A stretch of 50,461 bases of DNA from Pseudoalteromonas atlantica (GCA_007988745.1 BJUT01000031.1:1-50461), one strand, 5' to 3'; positions 37,070 to 46,544 are shown, numbered from the stretch's first letter. The notes: generated by a model not told the origin, from the sequence alone. Numbers and translations: made by a program.

Positions 37070-39961
37070 TTATTTTTGTAATTTAATACCATTGTAATAG
37101 GTTTCAAGCGATTGAATTTTGGTTTGATTTGGTAAATCAGCAAAGTCGCTTTCTACAAACTTAGTACCACGTAACTGCACATTTAAACGTGCGGCTTGTG
37201 GGTTTAACATAGTTTGTTTGTAGTACTGCTTAATATCTTCAAGCGTTACTTTTTCAACTTCATCAATTAGCTTTTGCTTAGAGTCAAAGTTAAAGTTTTC
37301 ACGATACCAATCGGTAATAAGTGGCCCCATTTCATCGCTTAGGTTTTTAGGCTGCTCTTTTAGTGATACAAGCGTGGCATTTTTAAGTTGAGCAAAAGTA
37401 TCTAAGCTCATATTATCAAGCTCTACCGCGTACTCTTTTTTGAATTGATCAAAACGTGCCTGTATTTCTTTTGGCCCTTTAACAGGTGTTTGAATAAACA
37501 AGCCAATTGCCGAGTAATCCTCTATTGGGCGAGCCAGCGCGCCTACAGCGTATGCAAGCTGCTCTTCGGTACGCATTTTATCAAATGCAATGGTTCTAAA
37601 GTGGCTTTGTAACACAGCGGCTTGCGCTTTTTGTTTATACCCTGGCACTGGGTGAACGGTCATATCAACAACTGCCACATCGGCAACATCAATATCTTTT
37701 TGCAATACTCGCGTTTCGCCTGGCTGTGGTAACCATGCTTTACTGCGCGCAAACTCACTCGATGTATGATTGCTTGGTAAAGTGGCACTTAACTCAGTGG
37801 CTATCGATTCTATATCTTGTTGGTTGTAATTACCGTAGCTAAATACACGTAAATCGTTGGTGGCAAATGTGGCTGTTTTTAGCTTGTTTAAATCGGCAAC
37901 GCTTAACGATTCTGCAGCTTTTATCAGTGCCTCTGTATCAAAGCTGCCTGTGCGGATAAGTTTAGAGTAGGCGCCAAATGCTTGTGCATACGGAAATTGC
38001 TTTTGCTGATTTAACAAGCCACGTTTGTAGCGATCAATTGCTTGGGTAAATGCTTGTGCCGTTACGTCGGCTTTTAACCCGCTTAGTGCTTGTTTTAAAA
38101 GTGCATCTTGCTTATCGGTAAAGCCACTCATTGATAAAACTAAACCATTACTTGGCGCAAGGTTAACGCTCATGCCGGCAATGGCGGCTTCGGTGCTTAG
38201 TTGGCTTTGTTGAATGTTATATAAGTCGGCCCATACTGAGTAAAGTACTTCAGCATTAATATCATTTAAGCCTGGCTGGGTATTAATATATACCTCAACC
38301 AACCCCTTTGGCTGGGCAGCAAATTTTTGGCTTGCTTGGCGCCATACTTTTACGCCGTTTTTATCGTAAGCCAGTTCAGGGTGTTTTTGCTCTTTAAACT
38401 CAGCTGTTTTAATCGCGAAGCTTTCAGGTAGTAAGTTATTTACACTTGGTAAAGCAAGCTTAAACTCGCTTGATGTTTTCCAACTGGCAATTTCGGCATC
38501 GCTAATATCTTCTATGCGGTATTTACCATCATAAAAATGCAGTTGCGAGTCGGTTTCTTCTTGCTGCGAAATATACCAAACGCGCAGCGTATCGGCATTT
38601 AATTGTTTAAGTACCTGGTTTATCGCCTCTGCGTCAAATTTGGCATAATAGTAAGGCGCATCAATGGCATGATTTAATGGGTAATCTTGCATGCTGCCAG
38701 TAAGCGCACTGACATAGCTAAACTCATCGCCTTTTTCCAAAAACTTAAATTGATTGCTAAGAGATGTACGAATTTCATTAAAGTACTTAGCATCTACACC
38801 TTCTTTTTTAATCAGTTCAATGTATTGCATAATAGTTGCGACAATTGTTTCGCGGTTTTTCATGCCTTCATCGGTTAATTCTAGCGAAATAGTAAGCGCG
38901 CCGTAATTGCCGTACTGACTAGGAGAAGGAGACGCTGTTAATTGCGATACCCAGCCTTTGTCGCGTAGTAATTGTGCCGGGCTACCTGGCATTTCATTAC
39001 TTAATAAATAACTGACATAACGGTTAGGTTTAACCGCAAAGTCGCGGCTGTTGTTATTAATAGTAAACTCAAGTTGCAGCTGTTTTACGTCTTCATTAGG
39101 TGAGTAATATACTTTTTTGCCACCGGCTTTATCAAAATCAAGCTCTGCGGTAACGGTTGGCTTTTCAATGTGTTTATTTTTGATATCGGCAAAATAAGTT
39201 TTTGCTTTTTTCTCCATTTGCTCAATTGGCAAGTTTGAAATAAGCGCTACTTTCATAATGTTAGATGAATAGTATTTATTGTAAAAGTCGACCGTTTCTT
39301 TGTGTAATTGGCTGCCTTCTTTGTCTCCTAGCGTTTCTAGGTTACCAATTAAAAAGCGATTTGCCGGGTGATCGCCCATCATTTTACGGGCAAGTTTAAA
39401 CTGGCCAAAAAAGTCCATTTCGCGGCGCATTGACCACTCGGCATTTACAGCGTTTTTTTCTTTGTCTGCATATTCAGGGTACAGCTTAGGGGCTTTAAAA
39501 AAATCAGCAAAACGGTCTAGCGCTTCATCAAAGGCATCGTTATTAATTTTAAACATGTAGTTTGTAATATCGAGCCAGGTATACGCATTATTTACCCCGC
39601 CATTTTTGGTCATAAAGTCAGAGTAGCCTTTTGTATCGGGGTAGCGCTCTGTGCCTAAAAAAAGCATATGCTCTAAGTAATGTGCCATACCCTGCTGCAT
39701 CATAGGGTCGTGTAGTAAGCCTACGCCTACACTTAGCGATGCTGCTGATTTTTCAGCGCTTGGATCAGAGACTAAAATGACTTCTATTTCGTTTTCGAGG
39801 GTAAGGGTTTTATATTCGCGCGTATCATTTGGGCTTACAACTAATGTGTCTGAGAGTAAGGAGCTTTGCGAAGAACTAGCAACCGATGAGGTAGATGATG
39901 TATTAGTACAGCCACTTAAAACTGCTAAAGCGATGACGCTAAAACCAAGAATTTTTTTCAT
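37070..39961 (-). CDS. M16 insulinase-family zinc peptidase lipoprotein (pitrilysin-like)
   Basis: A 963-residue protease. The signal peptide ends AVLSGC, so it is lipid-anchored at Cys18, followed by a Ser-rich linker. The inverted zinc motif is H94-Y-L-E97-H98 (HYLEHMLF), with the third ligand glutamate in KEKNAVNAEW near residue 175. Four M16-type domains are expected from the length, as in protease III (PtrA, about 960 residues). It would degrade small peptides in the periplasm or at the outer membrane. It is monocistronic and divergent from the MAPEG gene. Confidence 0.95.
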   Translation of the reverse strand: MKKILGFSVIALAVLSGCTNTSSTSSVASSSQSSLLSDTLVVSPNDTREYKTLTLENEIEVILVSDPSAEKSAASLSVGVGLLHDPMMQQGMAHYLEHMLFLGTERYPDTKGYSDFMTKNGGVNNAYTWLDITNYMFKINNDAFDEALDRFADFFKAPKLYPEYADKEKNAVNAEWSMRREMDFFGQFKLARKMMGDHPANRFLIGNLETLGDKEGSQLHKETVDFYNKYYSSNIMKVALISNLPIEQMEKKAKTYFADIKNKHIEKPTVTAELDFDKAGGKKVYYSPNEDVKQLQLEFTINNNSRDFAVKPNRYVSYLLSNEMPGSPAQLLRDKGWVSQLTASPSPSQYGNYGALTISLELTDEGMKNRETIVATIMQYIELIKKEGVDAKYFNEIRTSLSNQFKFLEKGDEFSYVSALTGSMQDYPLNHAIDAPYYYAKFDAEAINQVLKQLNADTLRVWYISQQEETDSQLHFYDGKYRIEDISDAEIASWKTSSEFKLALPSVNNLLPESFAIKTAEFKEQKHPELAYDKNGVKVWRQASQKFAAQPKGLVEVYINTQPGLNDINAEVLYSVWADLYNIQQSQLSTEAAIAGMSVNLAPSNGLVLSMSGFTDKQDALLKQALSGLKADVTAQAFTQAIDRYKRGLLNQQKQFPYAQAFGAYSKLIRTGSFDTEALIKAAESLSVADLNKLKTATFATNDLRVFSYGNYNQQDIESIATELSATLPSNHTSSEFARSKAWLPQPGETRVLQKDIDVADVAVVDMTVHPVPGYKQKAQAAVLQSHFRTIAFDKMRTEEQLAYAVGALARPIEDYSAIGLFIQTPVKGPKEIQARFDQFKKEYAVELDNMSLDTFAQLKNATLVSLKEQPKNLSDEMGPLITDWYRENFNFDSKQKLIDEVEKVTLEDIKQYYKQTMLNPQAARLNVQLRGTKFVESDFADLPNQTKIQSLETYYNGIKLQK

Positions 39962-40129
39962 TTTGTTTTTCCATTAAAATTGCGCTTAGGATGCGCTCAA
40001 AACAACGTAATAGAGCTAAATTAACACTAACAATTAAGGGTTTACCACAAAATAATACTAATTTATGTAACACATTGTGAAAAACACCTGCATACTTAAA
40101 GTCAGTAAAATAATAACGAAGGAAATAGG

Positions 40130-40549
40130 ATGGAAAAAATAATAATACTCGCCATGTTTGCACAAGTAACGTTATCGCTCGTTGTAATGTTAATTATGGG
40201 CAAGCGACGCTTTGCTGCTGCAAAACACAAACAATTACAGTTGAGCGATTTTAAAACCATGCGCCTTGATAACGCAGGCGATACCGTACGCGTAGCTGAT
40301 AGAAACTTTACCAATCAGTTTGAAATACCAGTGCTTTTTTATATCGGTTGTATTGTTGCATTGCAACTTAACAGCGCTAGCTACTTAATTACTGCGCTTG
40401 CGTGCTTATTTGTTATTTCGCGTATTGTGCATACGGTTGTTCATATTGGCAGTAATAATGTAAGAATGCGCTTTAATGTTTTTTTACTAGGCTGCGCCAG
40501 TGTGTTTGCTTTATGGCTTGCGGTTGTTTGGCGAATTTTAGCATTTTAG
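40130..40549 (+). CDS. MAPEG-family membrane protein
   Basis: A 139-residue integral membrane protein with four hydrophobic helices and the MAPEG signature ADRNFTNQFEIPVLFYIGCIVAL (about residues 57-79). In eukaryotes MAPEG proteins handle eicosanoids and glutathione; bacterial roles are largely unknown. ATG 40130 is preceded by AAGGAAATAGG. It is convergent with the cyclophilin gene, with a shared terminator. Confidence 0.9.
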   Translation: MEKIIILAMFAQVTLSLVVMLIMGKRRFAAAKHKQLQLSDFKTMRLDNAGDTVRVADRNFTNQFEIPVLFYIGCIVALQLNSASYLITALACLFVISRIVHTVVHIGSNNVRMRFNVFLLGCASVFALWLAVVWRILAF

Positions 40550-40550
40550 T

Positions 40551-40580
40551 AAAAGCGGCTTAATTAGCCGCTTCTTTATT
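40551..40580. terminator. Bidirectional terminator between MAPEG and cyclophilin genes
   Basis: The stem AAGCGGCT / AGCCGCTT with loop TAATT has T-rich sequence on both sides (CTTTATTT on plus, TTTACT on minus). Confidence 0.75.
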
Positions 40581-40597
40581 TACTGTTTAACACATAA

Positions 40598-41356
40598 TTA
40601 GTATTTAGCGCGTTTTAAGCGTTTACCCACACCAAGCAGTGCAATTAAGCAAAAACCAACACCCATACTCCCACCCGAACTGCTTGATGAACCAGCCTCT
40701 GCTGATGAATCGTCTTGGCTTATTAATGTATTGGCTGTTGGGTTTAAGTTGGCAGATGAAAGCGGGTCGTCATCTAATACCACCACACTATTAATAGTTA
40801 CAAAGTTAGCGCTGCTAAGAGCGACATCGCTACTTGAGCATTGTTCACTGGTTATATCAACCAACGGGATATCGCCGCAGTGTAGCAATCCAGCAATATT
40901 ATCGAGCGTAGCTTGGCTTTGCGCTGTAATTTGCCCAAATACTGTAAAACCGCCATTTTGAGTATCAAGCGCTTCGCTATTATCAACCATATTAAAAAAC
41001 CACTGGCTCGTTGCGCTGTTTTCATCGTTGGCTAATTTAGCCATCGCGATTGTGCCCTTCACATTAGATAAAACAGGCTCATTAACAACAGTAGGCTTGG
41101 TGGTTATTGGCACTAATTCGTCGGTAAATGTAAAGCCACCGCCTTGTATTACAAAGTCGCTGACTGAGCGGTGTATTACGGTTTGGTTATATGCGTCATC
41201 TTCAATATAACTTAAAAAGTTAGCAACCGTATTGGGGGCTTGTTGATCAAACAAGTTAAGCTCTATCACCCCGTGCGAAGTTTGCATTTCAACAATAGTG
41301 GCTTGGCTAGTAAAGCACGAAAATGCAAGTAGTGAGCCAATCAGGCACTTTTTCAT
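40598..41356 (-). CDS. Exported cyclophilin-type peptidyl-prolyl isomerase with GlyGly-CTERM tail
   Basis: About 252 residues. A signal peptide (ending SQA) precedes a cyclophilin domain (about 20-190) with NTVANFLSYI, VIHRSVSDFVIQGGG, NSATSQWFFNM and GGFTVFGQIT, which speeds proline isomerisation in protein folding. An Asp/Ser-rich linker is followed by GSSSSSGGSMGVGFCLIALL and a basic end (KRLKRAKY): Gly-Gly, one hydrophobic helix, then Lys/Arg. This is the GlyGly-CTERM sorting signal cut by rhombosortase. ATG 41356 is preferred over 41359 because AAGGA is six bases upstream. Confidence 0.88.
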   Translation of the reverse strand: MKKCLIGSLLAFSCFTSQATIVEMQTSHGVIELNLFDQQAPNTVANFLSYIEDDAYNQTVIHRSVSDFVIQGGGFTFTDELVPITTKPTVVNEPVLSNVKGTIAMAKLANDENSATSQWFFNMVDNSEALDTQNGGFTVFGQITAQSQATLDNIAGLLHCGDIPLVDITSEQCSSSDVALSSANFVTINSVVVLDDDPLSSANLNPTANTLISQDDSSAEAGSSSSSGGSMGVGFCLIALLGVGKRLKRAKY

Positions 41357-41652
41357 CATGAGTCCTTTTTGTTATTTTTATTTAAATTAAGTGTTAATAC
41401 TAATTCACACTATACGCCAAGGAAAAGCATTTAGAAGGCACAACTACAATTAACACCCTTTTAGTTACACTTCATTACATATTCTTTTAAATAACACTCG
41501 CTGTATTCGCTTTGTGTAAAAGCATTTAATAATTTAATATTACTTTTAAAACTCGAATATAAAAAAGTATAAAATAAGTACGTTATTTATCGCTAAATTA
41601 GTTTAAACTAACCGCCTAATAAATTAAGCACACCATAATAAATGGGTATTTC

Positions 41653-43275
41653 ATGCGTATAATTATTTTATTTTCAGTTATTTTATCTGTTATAGGTTGT
41701 ACAAGCTCACCTTTAAACACCTCCACTGCCCCACAGTATATTACGGTATTACATACTAACGATAATCACGGGCGCTTTTGGCATAACGAAAAAGGTGAAT
41801 ATGGTATGGCAGCGCGTAAAACGTTAATTGACGCTTTACGTAACAAAGCTCAACAGCAAGGCCATGCAGTATTGCTGCTTTCTGGCGGTGATATTAACAC
41901 CGGTATACCTGAGTCAGACTTACAACACGCAGAGCCTGATTTTAAGGGGATGTCGTTACTCGGTTACGACGCCATGGCAATTGGTAACCATGAATTTGAT
42001 AACCCACTGAGCGTTTTAACTAAGCAGCAGCAATGGGCTAACTTTCCTTTACTGTCTGCAAATATTTTTGACAAAGCAACTGGGGAAAGCGCATTTCAAG
42101 GCTATAAAATTTTTGAAAAGGGGGGCTTAAAAATTGCGGTTATAGGACTTACCACTACAGACACCGCGAAAATAGCTAACCCACAATATATTGGCCATTT
42201 AGAATTTAAAGACCCTGTTGATGTGACGGCAGCTCTCGCTGAAAAAATTAATGAGCAATACAACCCCGATATCACTATTGCACTTACTCACATGGGTCAT
42301 TATGTAGATGCAAACTTTGGGATTAATGCCCCGGGTGATGTCACACTTGCCCGCTCTTTACCCGCTAATACCTTAGATATGATTATTGGTGGTCACTCGC
42401 AAGAGCCGGTTTGTATGGCAGCTAAAAATAAAAATGACGATAACTTTAAACCCGGTCTTGCGTGTAAGCCCGATCAGCAAAACGGTACATGGATTATGCA
42501 AGCACATGAGTGGGGTAAGTATGTGGGTAAGGCAGAGTTTAAGCTAGAAAACGAAAAGCTCACCCTACTCGATTATAAATTGCTGCCAGTTAATTTATAT
42601 GTTGATGAAATTCAAGCCGACGGGTCTAGTAAACAAGTATTAGCCAACGAATACATTAAACCCGATCCGACCCTAGAAGCTTTTTTAGCAAGTTACCAAG
42701 CAAAAGGCGCAAAACAAATTGCAGGTAAAATTGGCAGTGTTGATGCGCGTTTAGAGGGCGATAGAAACAAGGTGCGTTACCAACAAACTAATTTAGCGCG
42801 TGTGATTATACAGGCACAAATGAATGTAGTTGGCGCCGACTTTGGCCTGATTAGTGGTGGCGGAATAAGAAGCTCTATTGAAGCTGGCGATATTAGCTAT
42901 AAAGATATTTTAAAAGTACACCCGTTTAAAAATCGCATTACTTACATGGACTGGCAAGGGCGTGATTTATGGAACTACTTAGAAACAGTGACCAGCTTCC
43001 CTGTTGATGCAGGTGCCTATTTGCAATATCACAAATTAGCGTTTACCCGTAAAAATGGCAAATTAGTCAGTGTACTCATTGATGGTAAGCCACTTGATGA
43101 AAATAAAACTTACCGTATGAGTTTAAATAGCTATAACGCATCAGGTGGTGATGGTTACCCTGCTATTAATAAACTCAAAGGGTTTGTTAGCACAGATGAA
43201 ACCGATGCCCAGGCACTTAAAACCTTTGTCTCGCAAAATAGTCCACTTAAAGCTGCGCAGTTTTCACCTAAATAA
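41653..43275 (+). CDS. UshA-like 5'-nucleotidase/UDP-sugar hydrolase lipoprotein
   Basis: A 540-residue metallophosphoesterase. The lipobox LSVIGC predicts an anchor at Cys16. Metal-binding motifs are D37-x-H39 (HTNDNHGRFW), D80 (SGGDINTG), GNHEFD (111-116) and GGHSQE; the C-terminal substrate-binding domain has ISGGGIRSSIEAGDI and NSYNASGGDGYP. It removes phosphate from nucleotides (and UDP-sugars) outside the inner membrane so nucleosides and phosphate can be taken up. It is complete and monocistronic, with a strong terminator; it lies 2 kb from a nuclease and TonB-receptor pair that may supply related substrates. Confidence 0.94.
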   Translation: MRIIILFSVILSVIGCTSSPLNTSTAPQYITVLHTNDNHGRFWHNEKGEYGMAARKTLIDALRNKAQQQGHAVLLLSGGDINTGIPESDLQHAEPDFKGMSLLGYDAMAIGNHEFDNPLSVLTKQQQWANFPLLSANIFDKATGESAFQGYKIFEKGGLKIAVIGLTTTDTAKIANPQYIGHLEFKDPVDVTAALAEKINEQYNPDITIALTHMGHYVDANFGINAPGDVTLARSLPANTLDMIIGGHSQEPVCMAAKNKNDDNFKPGLACKPDQQNGTWIMQAHEWGKYVGKAEFKLENEKLTLLDYKLLPVNLYVDEIQADGSSKQVLANEYIKPDPTLEAFLASYQAKGAKQIAGKIGSVDARLEGDRNKVRYQQTNLARVIIQAQMNVVGADFGLISGGGIRSSIEAGDISYKDILKVHPFKNRITYMDWQGRDLWNYLETVTSFPVDAGAYLQYHKLAFTRKNGKLVSVLIDGKPLDENKTYRMSLNSYNASGGDGYPAINKLKGFVSTDETDAQALKTFVSQNSPLKAAQFSPK

Positions 43276-43301
43276 CAAAACGTTATTAAAAGATAATGTT
43301 T

Positions 43302-43330
43302 AAGGAAAGTAGCTGACTACTTTCCTTTTA
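43302..43330 (+). terminator. Terminator of the 5'-nucleotidase gene
   Basis: Perfect 11-bp stem AAGGAAAGTAG / CTACTTTCCTT, loop CTGA, then TTTATTT. It overlaps the stop codon of the convergent minus-strand gene. Confidence 0.88.
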
Positions 43331-44261
43331 TTTCTATGTTTCCCTTTGCAATATTTATTAAACCGTAACTGTGTAAACGTGAGCGAGAGCCCTCGCCATA
43401 TGCTTTAGGCGGATAATAAATATCTTTCATATCAGGGTGTTCGTTTAAGACTTCGTCTAGGGCTGCACGAATTTCACTGAGTGTTTTTTCTAAGCTGCTA
43501 TTAAAATTTGGCCGCTTGCGTATAGTATGCCCAAGCTCAATCAACCTATAAAAGTACTTATTAGCAAGCTCTATAAGCTCATCCGGCACGTATTTATTTT
43601 GATTTAGCACAACATCTTTATTATCACGACAAAACTCTATTAATGCTAAATAAAAGCATAACGGTTTGTTAGCTAAACACACTGTAGCCTCAGGCATATA
43701 ACTATTACTGAGTGTTTTAGTGTTTAAATCAATGATCAATGCCAGCTCTTTTGGTTTTCCTAAGTCGGTACCAGCATTCAGTGATGGGCCTTTTGCATCT
43801 ACAGGCATACCTATAATAGACTTCAGCCATTTGCTAAATAAAATACTCAAAACCAAAAATAACAAACAAATTAAAAACCTGTTTTCTGACCAAAACTGTG
43901 CGTTTTTCTCAAACACTAAAGAGACATGGGTAGTGCTCGACTTGAGTGTTCTTACAAACTGGTTTGGCTTTAAAGTTAAAGGCTTAGCAGATTTTGGCAC
44001 AATTTTAACTAAGCGAAGGTTATTGTCTAAATAGCCGTTGAGCTTTAATAAGTAGTCTTGCACTGCATGTTGGTTACCCGAGTGCTTTAAAAGCTCATTA
44101 GAGAGCGCAATTAACGGTAAATCGAGTGCAACTTGTTTTTCGGTTTCAATAACCTGGCGTTTAATAGCGTCACTCTGCTCATTAATTACAGACACATAAA
44201 ACACTAAACAGTTAATAATAAAAACAGCGCAGCCAAAAAAAACATATTTATACTTATCCAT
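43317..44261 (-). CDS. Two-TM membrane protein of unknown function with cytoplasmic C-terminal domain
   Basis: About 314 residues from ATG 44261 (a start at 44276 adds five). Layout: membrane segment (about residues 4-24), periplasmic part (about 25-120), membrane segment (about 123-142), cytoplasmic part (about 150-314). The cytoplasmic part starts ALIIDLNTKTLSNSYMPEATVCLANKPLCFYLALIEFC, a pattern like the beta-strand plus first helices of an OmpR-type winged helix, then a charged helical region and YYPPKAYGEGSRSRLHSYG. I do not recognise a named family. ATG 44261 overlaps the end of the PhnD-like gene by 8 bases, so the two are one unit. A receptor that passes a signal from the periplasmic partner into the cell is a reasonable but untested reading. 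Confidence 0.75.
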   Translation of the reverse strand: MDKYKYVFFGCAVFIINCLVFYVSVINEQSDAIKRQVIETEKQVALDLPLIALSNELLKHSGNQHAVQDYLLKLNGYLDNNLRLVKIVPKSAKPLTLKPNQFVRTLKSSTTHVSLVFEKNAQFWSENRFLICLLFLVLSILFSKWLKSIIGMPVDAKGPSLNAGTDLGKPKELALIIDLNTKTLSNSYMPEATVCLANKPLCFYLALIEFCRDNKDVVLNQNKYVPDELIELANKYFYRLIELGHTIRKRPNFNSSLEKTLSEIRAALDEVLNEHPDMKDIYYPPKAYGEGSRSRLHSYGLINIAKGNIEIKGK

Positions 44262-45135
44262 TTTTAACGCTCTCATCTTTAGCTGTTACCTGCTCTGAAC
44301 TGCAATCCCAATACGATTGCGCCTCTTTGTAATAACTCAGTGTCTGCTCCTTTGACATATCAAGAATATGACGCTGTACAGCACATAAAAGGTCTGTATT
44401 GTTTTGCTGCATTTTTAGATACCAGCGCGAACCTGAAATTTTATTACTTAAAGGGGTTATATAATTTTTTGAAAAACGAGCAGCATCACTTTCTTTCCAA
44501 AAAGACGCAATAATATCGACCTGCCCATTAGCTAATAAGTCACGAAGCTCGCTGTGCGAACTGGCGTAAGTAATATCTAGATTGGCTAAGTTGATATTTA
44601 AATCTTTAAACATTTTCTTTGGAAGTATATGGCCAGAGCGGCTTGTAGGGTAATCTAATAAGCCTATACGCTTATCTAAAAAGTATTGTTTTGTTAAGCG
44701 TGGCTTTTCTTTTGAGGAGATAAAAAATGCGGTGTAATCAGAAAAGCCCACCACAGATTGATAGTTATAAGTTAGCTCTGCATTAAAGGCATCCATTATA
44801 TTATTTTTTGCAAGTACGAGGTCTGCAATCCCTTTGCCGACAAAATCGAAGCTTTCCGTTGTACTGTCACCCCAGTAACCTTTAACTGAACCGTATTGTT
44901 TCGTTACCACGGTATCAAGGCATAGAGACTCTGTAAGCTTCTCTGCCACGCTTTGCGATGGCGTAAATACAATAAGCTGATTTTTGTTTTCACTGGCTGT
45001 TGTATAACATTGTGTTGACGTTTTTATTAGTTCTGGGAAATTTATTTCATCACTTTTAACGCTCACCTTTCCAACAGACCATGCAGCAACCATAACCAGA
45101 AACAAAAGTGTAACAAACGACAGTTTATGTAACAT
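44254..45135 (-). CDS. PhnD-like periplasmic substrate-binding protein, N-terminal anchor
   Basis: About 293 residues from ATG 45135 (MLHKLSFVTLLF); frames from 45156 add seven. A hydrophobic N-terminal segment without an evident cleavage site or lipobox suggests a membrane anchor or an uncleaved signal. The body resembles PhnD/SsuA-type binding proteins: QLIVFTPSQSVAEKL, GIADLVLAKNN, GLLDYPTSRSGHILPKKMF and LRDLLANGQVDIIASFW. No ABC permease or ATPase gene is nearby; the only operon partner is the two-TM protein. It may sense rather than transport its ligand, which is unknown. Confidence 0.78.
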   Translation of the reverse strand: MLHKLSFVTLLFLVMVAAWSVGKVSVKSDEINFPELIKTSTQCYTTASENKNQLIVFTPSQSVAEKLTESLCLDTVVTKQYGSVKGYWGDSTTESFDFVGKGIADLVLAKNNIMDAFNAELTYNYQSVVGFSDYTAFFISSKEKPRLTKQYFLDKRIGLLDYPTSRSGHILPKKMFKDLNINLANLDITYASSHSELRDLLANGQVDIIASFWKESDAARFSKNYITPLSNKISGSRWYLKMQQNNTDLLCAVQRHILDMSKEQTLSYYKEAQSYWDCSSEQVTAKDESVKNG

Positions 45136-45368
45136 GACCTTTCCAAACCCCATCAATAAGATGTACCTAACAACCCTAAGGCTTTATTTGAACAATATTA
45201 TTTACTTATTACAACAGGTAATTTTACCCATCAAAGGTAAGTTATTGATTTAATGCAATTATGAATAAGAAATAATGAATGCTCTTGACTCCTTTCTATA
45301 TTTAGCAAAAACAATCACAATGTTTACACCAGCTAATAGGTGAATAAAAATAAATGCAGGAAACATTG

Positions 45369-46214
45369 ATGCGCATTAAAATTGCTACTCTCGTAGCAAC
45401 AACGTTAATAATTGGTGCTGTTTTTACAACTTCTAAAGCGTATGCGTGGGGTCAAAATGGTCATCGAATTGTTGGGCATATTGCAGAGCAACATTTGAGT
45501 GACGAAACAGTGCATAACCTGTTGCCACTATTAGAAGGACAATCCCTAGCTCAAATTTCTACTTGGGCAGATGAAATGCGATCTAGTCCTGAACTATTTT
45601 GGCGTAAAAAATCTTCACGCTGGCATTACATAAACCTTCCTAAAAATAAAACACTTTCTCTAAATCACGCACATACACACAGCAAAGACGATGTAACAAA
45701 TATTCTAGAAGGTATTTACTTCTCTATTAATACACTTCAGTCATCTACCTCTTCCCTTAATGAAAAACAGTTTGCTTTAAAGTTTTTAGTTCACTTGGTT
45801 GGCGACAGCCATCAACCATTTCATGCTGGGCGAAGTGAAGATAGAGGCGGCAATTTAATTAAAGTTGATTTTTTTGACAACGAAACCAATTTGCATAGCC
45901 TTTGGGACACTGGATTAATAGAAAATGAAAACTTAGCTTACACTGAATACGCTAAGTTTATAGATACCGACGATGCAGCATTAATTAAAACATACTTAAA
46001 CAGCAGCCCTACTACTTGGCTGATGGAATCTCACAAACTGGCCGAAGATATTTATACCTCAACCAGTGATGAAGTGAGCTATAGTTATGTTTTCAAATAC
46101 AATCCGCTTGTTAAGCAGCGTTTGCAAAAAGCAGGCGTTAGGCTTGCGGGTGTATTGAACTATTTATTTGATTCGTCAGATGAGAATAAAAAATTAAAAA
46201 TAACGACAAAATAA
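45369..46214 (+). CDS. Secreted S1/P1-family nuclease
   Basis: About 281 residues from ATG 45369 (AGGA seven bases upstream; ATG 45354 is in frame but lacks a site). The signal peptide ends AYA, leaving mature Trp at position 1, which in this family is a zinc ligand. The other ligand positions are visible: His in GHRIVG, Asp in STWADEMR, His in SRWHYINLP, His-Asp-His in LVHLVGDSHQPFHAG, and His and Asp in HSLWDTG, so three zinc ions should bind. The family cuts single-stranded DNA and RNA and removes 3'-phosphates. It probably releases nucleotides outside the cell for uptake. Confidence 0.93.
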   Translation: MRIKIATLVATTLIIGAVFTTSKAYAWGQNGHRIVGHIAEQHLSDETVHNLLPLLEGQSLAQISTWADEMRSSPELFWRKKSSRWHYINLPKNKTLSLNHAHTHSKDDVTNILEGIYFSINTLQSSTSSLNEKQFALKFLVHLVGDSHQPFHAGRSEDRGGNLIKVDFFDNETNLHSLWDTGLIENENLAYTEYAKFIDTDDAALIKTYLNSSPTTWLMESHKLAEDIYTSTSDEVSYSYVFKYNPLVKQRLQKAGVRLAGVLNYLFDSSDENKKLKITTK

Positions 46215-46369
46215 CAATCAACCTATAAATAAAAAACCTACACACGGGAATTAATTTATGTTTATACACGGTCTGGAGTATAGCTAAAATAATACAGCTA
46301 AAAATGTATTGATTACAAAATGTAAATAATTAATTGTAAAAGGAATTATAAAGTTTGCATTTCATAATA

Positions 46370-46396
46370 CTGTCACATAACGGCGGTAACATAACA
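46370..46396 (+). promoter_or_regulatory. Possible Pho box
   Basis: CTGTCACATAA is followed after two bases by GCGGTAACATAA. The first half matches the PhoB half-site CTGTCAT well (six of seven) with the ATAA spacer; the second half is degenerate and two bases out of the usual 11-base period. The evidence is weak. Confidence 0.3.
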
Positions 46397-46427
46397 ATAA
46401 GTAATTAATCCAAATTTAGTTAAGTAT

Positions 46428-46477
46428 ACAAGTATAAATTGTGCAAATTAATTTTGCATATTACAAGAGTATAAATT
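46428..46477 (+). repeat. Direct repeats upstream of the TonB receptor
   Basis: ACAAGTATAAATT (46428-46440) and ACAAGAGTATAAATT (46463-46477), 35 bases apart, flank an inverted repeat TGCAAA-N5-TTTGCA. Such spacing fits a regulator binding on one face of the helix; the regulator is unknown. Confidence 0.4.
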
Positions 46478-46544
46478 CAACAACACTGCTGACTTTATAC
46501 TACTTAAAATAACAATTTAATTATAACTTTCACGGGAAATGAAA

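Larger units (their letters stand above)
46215..46544 (+). other. 330-bp regulatory gap before the TonB receptor
   Basis: AT-rich and without a gene. It holds a Pho-box-like stretch (46370-46396), two direct repeats ending GTATAAATT (46428-46440, 46463-46477) and an inverted repeat TGCAAA / TTTGCA between them. The long leader suggests controlled expression of the receptor. Confidence 0.6.

Noticed and set aside
44254..45135. PhnD-like gene as part of a phosphonate ABC transporter
   Set aside because: No phnC or phnE homologue lies on either side; the only partner is a two-TM protein of unknown function.
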